Assembly: GCA_023246565.1 (NCBI GenBank) | Contig: JAHFIE010000028.1 | Span: 3,194-15,565, forward strand | DNA from: Candidatus Magasanikiibacteriota bacterium | Lineage (GTDB): Bacteria; Patescibacteriota; Patescibacteriia; Magasanikbacterales; UBA922 | Length of the DNA stretch: 12,372 nt | Direction of reading: 5' to 3' | Shown: one piece after another, positions 1-5,034 of the stretch | Layout of the letters: each line of letters starts with the position of its first letter | Numbering within the stretch: position 1 is the first letter of the stretch | The notes under the pieces: model-generated | What the model was told of the DNA's origin: nothing | Seen by the model: the letters and a program-made list of their open reading frames with translations, nothing else | Databases searched by the model: none | Position numbers and translations under genes: made by a program

Positions 1-790
1 GATGTTTTAATTGTTGCAATCGTTCAATAACCAAATCAGAATGCGCGTGAGCCACATCCACCACAATGGTATCGACGCCCGATTGAATAAGAGCATCTGC
101 TCGTTCAATCGTATCCTTTACTCCCACAGCCGCGCTGACTAACAATCTTCCTTTTGCGTCACGAACCGCGTTTGGCCAGTATTCTAATTTTTTAATATCT
201 TGCGTGGTAATCAGTCCTGCTATTTTTTCTCCGTCTAAAAGTGGTAATTTTTCAATACGATGTTTATGTAAAATTTGTTTCACCTCAGTCAATCCTATGT
301 TAGACGGAGCAGTAATAAGCCGTTCACGCGGGGTCATAACTTCTGCGACCGGTCGATCTAAATTTTCTTCAAATAAATAATCACGCGAAGTAAAAATTCC
401 CACTAAACGATCAGCCTGAACCACCAAAAGACTGGTAACTCCTTCTGATTCCATCAAGGAAACAGCTGCGCGAATAGTGGTAATCGGAGAAACCGAAAGA
501 GGGTTATCAATCACATAACTCGTACTCCGTTTCACGCGTTTAACTTCTTCAACTTGTTCGGCAATAGTGCCAAATTGATGAATCACACCCATACCTCCCT
601 CACGTGCGAGAGCAATCGCGGTTTTATGTTCGGTAACCGTGGCCATATTCGCGCTCACGAGCGGAATATTCAGTGATACATTTTTTGTCCATCTTGTTGA
701 AATTTCAGCTTCGCTGCGAGATTTGAGCGGAGTTCGTTTCGGAACCAATAAAACATCATCATAGGTTAAACCCAAGGGAATCAATATCAT
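1..790 (-). CDS. guaB: IMP dehydrogenase / GMP reductase family protein, N-terminal 263 residues (runs off left edge)
   Basis: IMPDH oxidises IMP to XMP with NAD+, the committed step of GMP synthesis, in the cytosol. The translated minus strand opens with LTYDDVLLVPKRT, the family N-terminus. The barrel strand PLVSANMATVTE (about 43-54) and GGMGVIHQF (65-73) follow. Two CBS domains lie at about 95-205 (VTSLLVVQADRLVGIFTSRD, then EKLPLLDGEKIAGLITTQD). The barrel then resumes with GVDTIVVDVAHAHSD (238-252). The catalytic cysteine loop would lie beyond base 1. Most IMPDHs have MDTVTE where this protein has MATVTE, and DTAHGHS where it has DVAHAHS, so a CBS-containing GMP reductase of the same superfamily is a real alternative. 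I chose the ATG at 790; a TTG at 784 is also possible. There is no Shine-Dalgarno site. It lies 60 nt downstream of recG on the same strand. Confidence 0.88.
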   Translation of the reverse strand, partial: MILIPLGLTYDDVLLVPKRTPLKSRSEAEISTRWTKNVSLNIPLVSANMATVTEHKTAIALAREGGMGVIHQFGTIAEQVEEVKRVKRSTSYVIDNPLSVSPITTIRAAVSLMESEGVTSLLVVQADRLVGIFTSRDYLFEENLDRPVAEVMTPRERLITAPSNIGLTEVKQILHKHRIEKLPLLDGEKIAGLITTQDIKKLEYWPNAVRDAKGRLLVSAAVGVKDTIERADALIQSGVDTIVVDVAHAHSDLVIERLQQLKH

Positions 791-807
791 ACTACAATTG
801 AAATTAA

Positions 808-836
808 TATATATTTTTGAATTTTTGCATTATCAA
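808..836 (-). promoter_or_regulatory. Putative sigma70-type promoter for guaB
   Basis: On the minus strand TTGATA (831-836, 5 of 6 to TTGACA) is followed 17 nt later by TATATA (808-813, 4 of 6); TATATT two bases on is 5 of 6. It sits in the 60-nt recG-guaB gap and would start RNA near 801, leaving a leader of about 11 nt. AT-rich sequence makes chance matches easy, so the call is tentative. Confidence 0.4.
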
Positions 837-850
837 TTCAGTGCCCAAGG

Positions 851-2929
851 TTATTCAAGATGGACAGTATTTTCCCATTCTTTTACCTTCTCTCGAAGCA
901 TTGGATATTGGTTAAAATCCACTCCCCGGGCTAATTCACGCGCGAGTTTGATTATACCAACATCACGCATGGTCGCCAAGCGCAAATGCATAAGACCACT
1001 TTGACTCGTTCCATACACTTCTCCTGGGCCGCGAGTATTCAAATCATATTCAGCCAAAGTAAAACCATCAATTGTTTTTTCAAATAATGCCAAACGCTCA
1101 TTAGATTTTTGTGAATCACTATCGGTAAATAAAAAACAATAGGATTGATGTACGCTTCTGCCTACACGTCCACGAAATTGATGGAGTTGTGCCAAACCAA
1201 ACCGTTCTGCCCCCTCGATCATCATCACACTCGCGTTCGGAATATTTACACCCACCTCAACAACTGAGGTCGCGACCAAAATATCTATTTTCCCGGCTAA
1301 AAATTCTTGCATGATTTCATCTTTTTCTTTTGATTTTATTTTTCCATGAAGAAATCCAACGCACACATCAGGAAAAATTTCTTTGGACAAATGTTCGTAC
1401 TCTTTCAAAACTGTTTTCATTTCATTGTTATTTGTTATTTGTTTTTTGTTATCTGCTCCCTGATCATCAATCAACGGACAAATAACAAATACTTGCCTCC
1501 CCTTTGTAATTTCCTCACGTATGAATTCGTATGCTTTCGTACGATGGTGCGGCGCGACTAGACGTGTTTTTATGGGCAAACGACCAGCTGGCATTTGTTG
1601 TATGATGGAAATATCCAAATCACCAAAAAGAGTCAAAGCAAATGAACGTGGAATCGGCGTAGCCGTCATACTTAAAAAATGGGGTACCCGTGACATTCCA
1701 GATTTCTCTCGTAAAACATGACGCTGCTGCACACCAAATCGATGTTGTTCATCCACAATCACCAACCCCAAATTTTTAAATTGAACCGTGCTGGTCAACA
1801 ACGCGTGCGTGCCAATCACCACAGCTGTCTTCCCTGTTGCCAAACGTGCGTTGGCTAATGTTTTTTCTTTCGCGCTCAAACTCCCAAGAAGTACATCGAC
1901 GGTACTATTATATCGAGACAATAATGCCCCTATCGTCTCAAAATGCTGACGAGCCAAAATTTCTGTCGGCGCCATAATCGCTACTTGATAACCTGCTTGC
2001 ACTGCTTGATACGCAGCCATGGCCGCGACTACAGTCTTTCCTGATCCCACGTCACCCTCAAGCAATCGGTTCATAGGTTCTTCGCGTTCCATATCTTGAA
2101 AGATTTCCCAAGCTGCTGTTTTCTGATCATGCGTTAAATCAAAAGGCAATCTAGCAACAAATTTTTTAATAGGCTCGGCTACAAATTTAATTTTAGGGGC
2201 ATGCTCACGCGCTAATTCTTGACGAATCATTTCAGCGCGCAGTTGCAAAATAAATAACTCGTCAAATTTCAAACGGGCTGTACCTATAGTTATCTGCTCT
2301 TGATTCTCAGGAAAATGAATCGCGCGCAAAGCTTTCGATAATGGTTGTAAATGTGCTTGTTGTACTATTTTCAAAGGAATCCAATCATGAATTTCTTGTG
2401 CTGCGTCAATTACTTGGCTCATGAGAAAACGAACTTGCTTATGTGTTATCCCTTCTGTTAATGGATACAGAGGAACAATCCGGGCAGTATGCGCAGTCGC
2501 ACTCCCTGTTTTTACTTTTTCATAGCTCGGGCTCACCAGCTGTAGACCCAACATATCCCGCGTTACTTTGCCTGAAAAATATATTTCGTCCCCTGTTTGT
2601 AAAACGGTCGCGATATAAGGCTGGCCAAACCAAACAATGCGCAGTTGCCCTGTCCCGTCCGAAACCATAGCTTCGGTCAAAAGCGTACGCTTGCGTGGAC
2701 TCCTACGTGCCACAATGATTTCAATCTTTGCTTTTATAGTCACCGATACACCTTCAACCAAATCCGCAATGCGAACCACATGACTGAAATCTTCATACCG
2801 AAACGGAAAATGATAGAGAAGATCACGTACACAAATAATACCGAGCCGCTTTAACCGATTACCGAGCGCAGTACCAACACGGTTCAGACTCGTTACGGGA
2901 GTGGTTAGTTTTACCGAAGCAATAGCCAT
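851..2929 (-). CDS. recG: ATP-dependent DNA helicase RecG
   Basis: RecG is a superfamily 2 helicase that remodels stalled forks and branched DNA. Numbering is from the start chosen here (692 aa, close to the 693 of E. coli). The order is an N-terminal wedge/OB region (about 45-150), Walker A GDVGSGKT (292-299), motif Ia PTEILARQ (321-328), the DEQH box (393-396), SMTATP (420-425), TSVVEVGVNIPNA (554-566) and QLHQFRGRVGR (581-591). Every expected motif is present. An in-frame ATG at 2995 would add 22 Cys/Phe-rich residues unlike RecG, with no ribosome site. The start at 2929 has a weak AAGGT 12 nt upstream, and TAAAAT 8 nt upstream could be a -10 for a near-leaderless message. A low-complexity stretch, DNKKQITNNNEM (about 493-504), follows VFVICPLID and looks like a repeat-derived insertion. 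Divergent from the GC-rich orphan gene. Confidence 0.96.
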   Translation of the reverse strand: MAIASVKLTTPVTSLNRVGTALGNRLKRLGIICVRDLLYHFPFRYEDFSHVVRIADLVEGVSVTIKAKIEIIVARRSPRKRTLLTEAMVSDGTGQLRIVWFGQPYIATVLQTGDEIYFSGKVTRDMLGLQLVSPSYEKVKTGSATAHTARIVPLYPLTEGITHKQVRFLMSQVIDAAQEIHDWIPLKIVQQAHLQPLSKALRAIHFPENQEQITIGTARLKFDELFILQLRAEMIRQELAREHAPKIKFVAEPIKKFVARLPFDLTHDQKTAAWEIFQDMEREEPMNRLLEGDVGSGKTVVAAMAAYQAVQAGYQVAIMAPTEILARQHFETIGALLSRYNSTVDVLLGSLSAKEKTLANARLATGKTAVVIGTHALLTSTVQFKNLGLVIVDEQHRFGVQQRHVLREKSGMSRVPHFLSMTATPIPRSFALTLFGDLDISIIQQMPAGRLPIKTRLVAPHHRTKAYEFIREEITKGRQVFVICPLIDDQGADNKKQITNNNEMKTVLKEYEHLSKEIFPDVCVGFLHGKIKSKEKDEIMQEFLAGKIDILVATSVVEVGVNIPNASVMMIEGAERFGLAQLHQFRGRVGRSVHQSYCFLFTDSDSQKSNERLALFEKTIDGFTLAEYDLNTRGPGEVYGTSQSGLMHLRLATMRDVGIIKLARELARGVDFNQYPMLREKVKEWENTVHLE
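1425..1491. repeat. Heptamer tandem plus 14-bp perfect inverted repeat inside recG
   Basis: Bases 1425-1452 are four adjacent 7-nt units, TTGTTAT, TTGTTAT, TTGTTTT and TTGTTAT. The exact 14-mer TATTTGTTATTTGT (1429-1442) recurs as its perfect reverse complement ACAAATAACAAATA (1478-1491) across a 35-nt spacer. In recG mRNA the arm at 1478-1491 encodes the conserved VFVIC strand, while the 1425-1452 arm encodes the low-complexity NKKQITNNN segment. The transcript could fold into a 14-bp hairpin. Because units are 7 nt long, gain or loss of one unit would shift the recG frame. Confidence 0.8.
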
Positions 2930-3058
2930 ACCCAGAAATTTTACCTTTGTCAGAACAAAAAAACAACAAAGTTCGCACGAGTCAGAGAAACTCATGATAC
3001 ATTGAATGAAAAACGAAAAATCCTCAAATCAGTACTCCCAACTTTATCCACCTATATA

Positions 3059-3088
3059 TAGACTTCTCATCAACGTCACAGGTATACT
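3059..3088 (+). promoter_or_regulatory. Weak candidate promoter for the GC-rich orphan gene
   Basis: TAGACT (3059-3064, 4 of 6 to TTGACA) and TATACT (3083-3088, 5 of 6) are 18 nt apart. A start near 3095 would give a leader of about 32 nt that includes the 3105-3119 hairpin. The -35 match is poor. Confidence 0.3.
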
Positions 3089-3104
3089 TTTGATCAGACA
3101 ATTT

Positions 3105-3119
3105 CACCTTGTGAAGGTG
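3105..3119 (+). promoter_or_regulatory. Hairpin covering the Shine-Dalgarno site of the orphan gene
   Basis: CACCTT (3105-3110) pairs perfectly with AAGGTG (3114-3119) across a GTG loop. The AAGGTG arm is itself a good Shine-Dalgarno sequence, ending 7 nt before the ATG at 3127, so folding would mask it. A second purine run, GAGGGGG (3129-3135), sits 6 nt before an in-frame ATG at 3142. Hardly any other gene here has such a site. Whether the hairpin regulates anything is inference. Confidence 0.5.
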
Positions 3120-3126
3120 CAGTCCA

Positions 3127-3708
3127 ATGAGGGGGTTCTTGATGACCAGATTTCGAAGATCTACTGTCGAATGCCTGTTAGAGCAGGCTCGGCGATACGC
3201 CTACCGAGGAGTCCGTACGAATTCAGCATCTCAATCAAGGATGACGAGTGCTGTAGGCGCGGTTTCTGCGTTGCTCTCCGGCGAGATGCGCGCCGATGCC
3301 CTCAGACTCCTCCAGCGATGTCCTTCCATCACACGTGTGCCGGATGTCGTCTGTGCGATCGCCCTCGCCGTCCACGGCTTGGAGCGGCAGCACCTGTTCA
3401 CGACGCACGAGCTGGGGATGCGCACGGAGCTGCAGCGGCTGCTTGAGCGGTCTGACCTCGACCGTCTGCTCACCTCCCGTAAGGGTTCAGTTCCCGTACG
3501 TGGAGATGCGCTCGATGAGCTGCAGACCCGGCTGGACGTCATCGACGGAAAGATCGACCGTCTACTCAGAGACCTTGTCGCGAAGATCGGAGAGGAACGA
3601 GTTCGCGAGGAGTGGGACAACGATGCACGGTCTCATGGGGTGCCACGCGCGTACTGGTGGGAGTACCCGTCTGCTATGACGAACGGTCTTTCAACTCATC
3701 CTGCCTGA
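3127..3708 (+). CDS. Orphan 193-aa coiled-coil protein of foreign base composition
   Basis: I do not recognise this protein. Sample lines within it are about 53-70% G+C, against 32% in a sampled line of the LCP gene. Its codons mostly end in G or C (CTG, CTC, GAG, GTC, GAC, CGG), and this holds only in this frame, so it looks genuinely coding. The protein is basic at the N-terminus, then helical and rich in Arg, Leu and Glu. A clear four-heptad coiled coil spans about 129-154, with hydrophobics at 129, 132, 136, 139, 143, 146 and 150. The tail carries an aromatic cluster, RAYWWEYPSA (about 174-183). It has no signal peptide or membrane helix, so it is probably cytosolic and oligomeric. The start is 3127, with AAGGTG 7 nt upstream; 3142 (188 aa) is equally possible. 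It lies alone between divergent recG and the tRNA-Arg terminator, flanked by hairpins, as expected of a transferred single-gene unit. Confidence 0.75.
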   Translation: MRGFLMTRFRRSTVECLLEQARRYAYRGVRTNSASQSRMTSAVGAVSALLSGEMRADALRLLQRCPSITRVPDVVCAIALAVHGLERQHLFTTHELGMRTELQRLLERSDLDRLLTSRKGSVPVRGDALDELQTRLDVIDGKIDRLLRDLVAKIGEERVREEWDNDARSHGVPRAYWWEYPSAMTNGLSTHPA

Positions 3709-3722
3709 AGAACTTCCGGAAC

Positions 3723-3752
3723 CTGCGGGGCGTATCCCTTTACGTCCCGCAG
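3723..3752 (+). terminator. Strong GC-rich hairpin after the orphan gene
   Basis: CTGCGGGGCGTA (3723-3734) pairs with TACGTCCCGCAG (3741-3752) over a TCCCTT loop: 12 pairs, one of them G-U. It begins 14 nt after the TGA. No U-tract follows, so it may be a weak intrinsic terminator, a 3'-end stabiliser or the boundary of the transferred segment. Confidence 0.55.
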
Positions 3753-3830
3753 TCAAACTACTTGAACTTAGAATCCAACTATCTCTATATAATGATAATG
3801 AATTCGTCAAAAAACAGTCTTTTACAAAAC

Positions 3831-3859
3831 AAAAAAATACTCACCATATTCAGTGAGTA
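3831..3859 (-). terminator. Intrinsic terminator downstream of tRNA-Arg
   Basis: Read on the minus strand, TACTCAC and GTGAGTA (3853-3859 and 3838-3844) form a 7-bp stem with an 8-nt loop, followed directly by seven T (3837-3831). The plus strand has no U-tract on its side, so the terminator is oriented for the tRNA-Arg transcript. Confidence 0.8.
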
Positions 3860-3874
3860 AAAATCTTTACATTT

Positions 3875-3894
3875 AAGACATTCTCGATTGTCTT
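3875..3894. other. Small hairpin between tRNA-Arg and its terminator
   Basis: AAGACA (3875-3880) and TGTCTT (3889-3894) form a 6-bp stem with an 8-nt loop, lying 21 nt past the mature tRNA 3' end. No U-tract follows on either strand. It may help 3' trailer processing or be fortuitous. Confidence 0.35.
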
Positions 3895-3915
3895 ACCATC
3901 AATCTATAACATTAG

Positions 3916-3987
3916 TGCGCCCGCTAAGAATCGAACTTAGATCTTGAGTTCCGCAAACTCATGTCCTATCCATTGAACGACGGGCGC
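3916..3987 (-). tRNA. tRNA-Arg, anticodon GCG
   Basis: A full 72-nt cloverleaf. The acceptor GCGCCCG pairs with CGGGCGC, and the D stem GTTC with GGAC. The anticodon stem TGAGT/ACTCA encloses the loop TTGCGGA, giving anticodon GCG (Arg, codons CGC and CGU). The T stem is CTAAG/CTTAG with loop TTCGATT, and the discriminator is A. The D loop contains GGATA, consistent with the arginine identity base A20. CCA is not encoded and must be added by the CCA-adding enzyme. Most bacteria use ACG, edited to ICG, for this box, so GCG is unusual. It has its own promoter 14 nt upstream, and read-through from the membrane-protein gene is also possible. Confidence 0.93.
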
Positions 3988-4000
3988 GTAAAACGTTCAC

Positions 4001-4029
4001 ACTATAACAAAACGCCCTTTGAAAGTCAA
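4001..4029 (-). promoter_or_regulatory. Promoter of tRNA-Arg
   Basis: TTGACT (4024-4029, 5 of 6), a 17-nt spacer, then TATAGT (4001-4006, 5 of 6) preceded by TGT, an extended -10. The predicted start near 3994 leaves about 7 nt before the mature tRNA end. The -35 box contains the stop codon of the upstream gene (4026-4028). Confidence 0.72.
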
Positions 4030-4538
4030 TGAATTCGCCAATCACGAGCAACTTGGTCAGAGAGAGGCTCTTGCTCTTTTTCCACATTTTCATCCAAATA
4101 CTGGCGAAGGGTAAATTTAATCTCATTCGGATCCATATCCATAAGCGAAACACGAATACGTGGACGAAAACTACTTTCTGGCTCAAGAAACAGAGTCTTT
4201 ACTTCGGGAGGATTATAAATAACATAAAAATCACTGAGTTCAGAATACGAGTAAAATCGATTATTCACCATAACTCCCAGGTCAGTGATACTGAATGGTA
4301 TCCAATGAGGTTCTTGATGTGATTGTAAAAAAACAATTATGGCAAATAAAACAATAATGAGAGCGAATAAAAAATTATTGGTAAATAACCCATAACCAAC
4401 AAGTAGTAAACCAACAATAACCATAATAACGTACCAGCGCGTTGGGCGCTCATGTTTTTCATATTCTGGTACCTGCCAAGTATAAAGGATGGTACCTGTG
4501 ACAATATTTTTATCTTCTCTACCAATTATTTCAGGCAT
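4026..4538 (-). CDS. Small membrane protein with two helices and a soluble, possibly PH-like tail
   Basis: A protein of 170 aa from the ATG at 4538; an in-frame TTG at 4550 would add four residues. Numbering is from the ATG. A short N-terminal segment containing ILYTWQVPEYEKHERPTRWY (about 17-36) leads into two adjacent membrane helices (about 37-52 and 57-72) joined by a short FTNN turn. A soluble C-terminal domain of about 95 residues follows, with alternating beta-strand-like pieces (WIPFSITDLGVMVNN, DFYVIYNPP, VKTLFLEP, RIRVSLMD) and a charged helix at the end. Helix hairpin plus beta domain recalls bacterial PH-domain membrane proteins, and I recall similar proteins from Patescibacteria, but no function is assignable. 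AAGGA lies 15 nt before the ATG, too far for a normal ribosome site. It lies immediately upstream of tRNA-Arg. Confidence 0.78.
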   Translation of the reverse strand: MPEIIGREDKNIVTGTILYTWQVPEYEKHERPTRWYVIMVIVGLLLVGYGLFTNNFLFALIIVLFAIIVFLQSHQEPHWIPFSITDLGVMVNNRFYSYSELSDFYVIYNPPEVKTLFLEPESSFRPRIRVSLMDMDPNEIKFTLRQYLDENVEKEQEPLSDQVARDWRIH

Positions 4539-4579
4539 AGAATGAAACAAAATTCCTTGTATCTGGTAATTAGGGACAA

Positions 4580-4608
4580 ATTATCAAAATTAATCTGTAA
4601 AAAGTCTA
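4580..4608 (-). promoter_or_regulatory. Candidate promoter for the small membrane protein gene
   Basis: TAGACT (4603-4608, 4 of 6), a 17-nt spacer and GATAAT (4580-4585, 5 of 6) on the minus strand. The predicted start near 4573 gives a leader of about 35 nt. The area is AT-rich, so confidence is modest. Confidence 0.4.
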
Positions 4609-4647
4609 TGTCTTAATCTTATTTGATCTCTGTCTTCTGTTCACAAC

Positions 4648-4747
4648 TGTCATTCTGGCGAAAGCCAGAATCCAGAATTACATTGAATTAATCAATACTA
4701 GATTCTGGCTGGAGTTTACCCTGATGAAAATAAGGGCCAGAATGACA
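4648..4747. repeat. Palindromic repeat element, copy 1 (100 bp, asymmetric)
   Basis: It begins TGTCATTCTGGC and ends GCCAGAATGACA, a perfect 12-bp terminal inverted repeat. The left arm also folds on itself (ATTCTGGC, GAAA loop, GCCAGAAT). Its first 32 bases match copy 2 at 10331 with one difference. The right arm has the same outer parts, GATTCTGGC and GGCCAGAATGACA, but about 26 extra bases between them (about 4710-4734). There is no ORF and no clear target duplication. It fits the REP/MITE-like class of dispersed palindromes. It lies in the 326-nt gap between the small membrane protein gene and tRNA-Val; I see nothing else in 4748-4841. Confidence 0.85.
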
Positions 4748-4841
4748 AAGAACGACACCAATAAAGCTTAATTTTACAATTCTCTCATTATATAGACAAG
4801 TATAGCACCAAAACAAAAACCCTCCAATAACCCCAGGATAC

Positions 4842-4865
4842 AAAAAATCCCGACAAAATCGGGAT
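4842..4865 (-). terminator. Intrinsic terminator of tRNA-Val
   Basis: On the minus strand ATCCCGA (4865-4859), a 5-nt loop and TCGGGAT (4853-4847) are followed by a run of T (4847-4842), 11 nt beyond the tRNA 3' end. It is a textbook stem plus U-tract in the tRNA-Val orientation. Confidence 0.9.
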
Positions 4866-4876
4866 AACACAAACTG

Positions 4877-4950
4877 TGCACGCACCTGGATTCGAACCAG
4901 GGACCTTTGCAATGTGAATGCAACGCTCTAACCAACTGAGCCATGCGTGC
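4877..4950 (-). tRNA. tRNA-Val, anticodon CAC
   Basis: A 74-nt cloverleaf. The acceptor GCACGCA pairs with TGCGTGC and the D stem GCTC with GAGC. The anticodon stem TTGCA/TGCAA has loop TTCACAT, giving anticodon CAC for codon GUG. The T stem CCTGG/CCAGG has the canonical loop TTCGAAT, and the discriminator is A. CCA is not encoded. The gene is a complete stand-alone unit: promoter at 4963-4990, a leader of about 6 nt, the tRNA and a terminator at 4842-4865. Confidence 0.96.
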
Positions 4951-4962
4951 GTGACAAAGACT

Positions 4963-4990
4963 ATTGTAGCATAGGATAGAGCAAAATCAA
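4963..4990 (-). promoter_or_regulatory. Promoter of tRNA-Val
   Basis: TTGATT (4985-4990, 4 of 6), a 16-nt spacer and TACAAT (4963-4968, 5 of 6) with TGC before it, an extended -10. The start near 4956 is about 6 nt upstream of the mature tRNA. Its -35 lies only 4 bp from the -35 of the plus-strand promoter. Confidence 0.72.
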
Positions 4991-4994
4991 CCCA

Positions 4995-5023
4995 TTGCCA
5001 AAAGCAAAAAATTGGCCTATACT
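4995..5023 (+). promoter_or_regulatory. Promoter of the LCP-der-pth-dprA-SDR run
   Basis: TTGCCA (4995-5000, 5 of 6), a 17-nt spacer and TATACT (5018-5023, 5 of 6). The start is expected near 5030, only about 5 nt before the ATG at 5035, so the message would be nearly leaderless. Confidence 0.72.
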
Positions 5024-5034
5024 GCCTCCATGCT

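Noticed and set aside
1346..1561. Plus-strand open frame with a hydrophobic FVICYLFFVICSLI-like stretch
   Set aside because: It is antisense to intact recG and its hydrophobicity comes from translating the heptamer repeat. Such peptides are typical spurious products of this repeat type.
2930..2995. N-terminal extension of RecG from the ATG at 2995
   Set aside because: It adds 22 residues rich in Cys and Phe with no ribosome site. The ATG at 2929 gives 692 aa, matching typical RecG length and N-terminus.
3006..3446. Open frame of 146 codons overlapping the orphan gene
   Set aside because: It overlaps the better-supported 3127-3708 frame, which has the GC-rich third positions, the ribosome site and the coiled coil. 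Long open frames in other phases, and on the opposite strand (3231-3620), are expected in GC-rich coding DNA.
3754..3777. Integron attC site after the orphan gene
   Set aside because: ATCCAAC near 3772 fits the RYYYAAC consensus, but I found no matching GTTRRRY partner arranged as an attC hairpin.
3052..3790. CTATATA on both sides of the GC-rich island as a target-site duplication
   Set aside because: Seven bases of AT alternation are too easily found by chance in this AT-rich sequence, and they do not abut the composition boundaries.
4648..4747. Reading the two palindromic elements as a CRISPR array or intrinsic terminators
   Set aside because: There are only two copies 5.6 kb apart with no spacers, and neither is followed by a U-tract.
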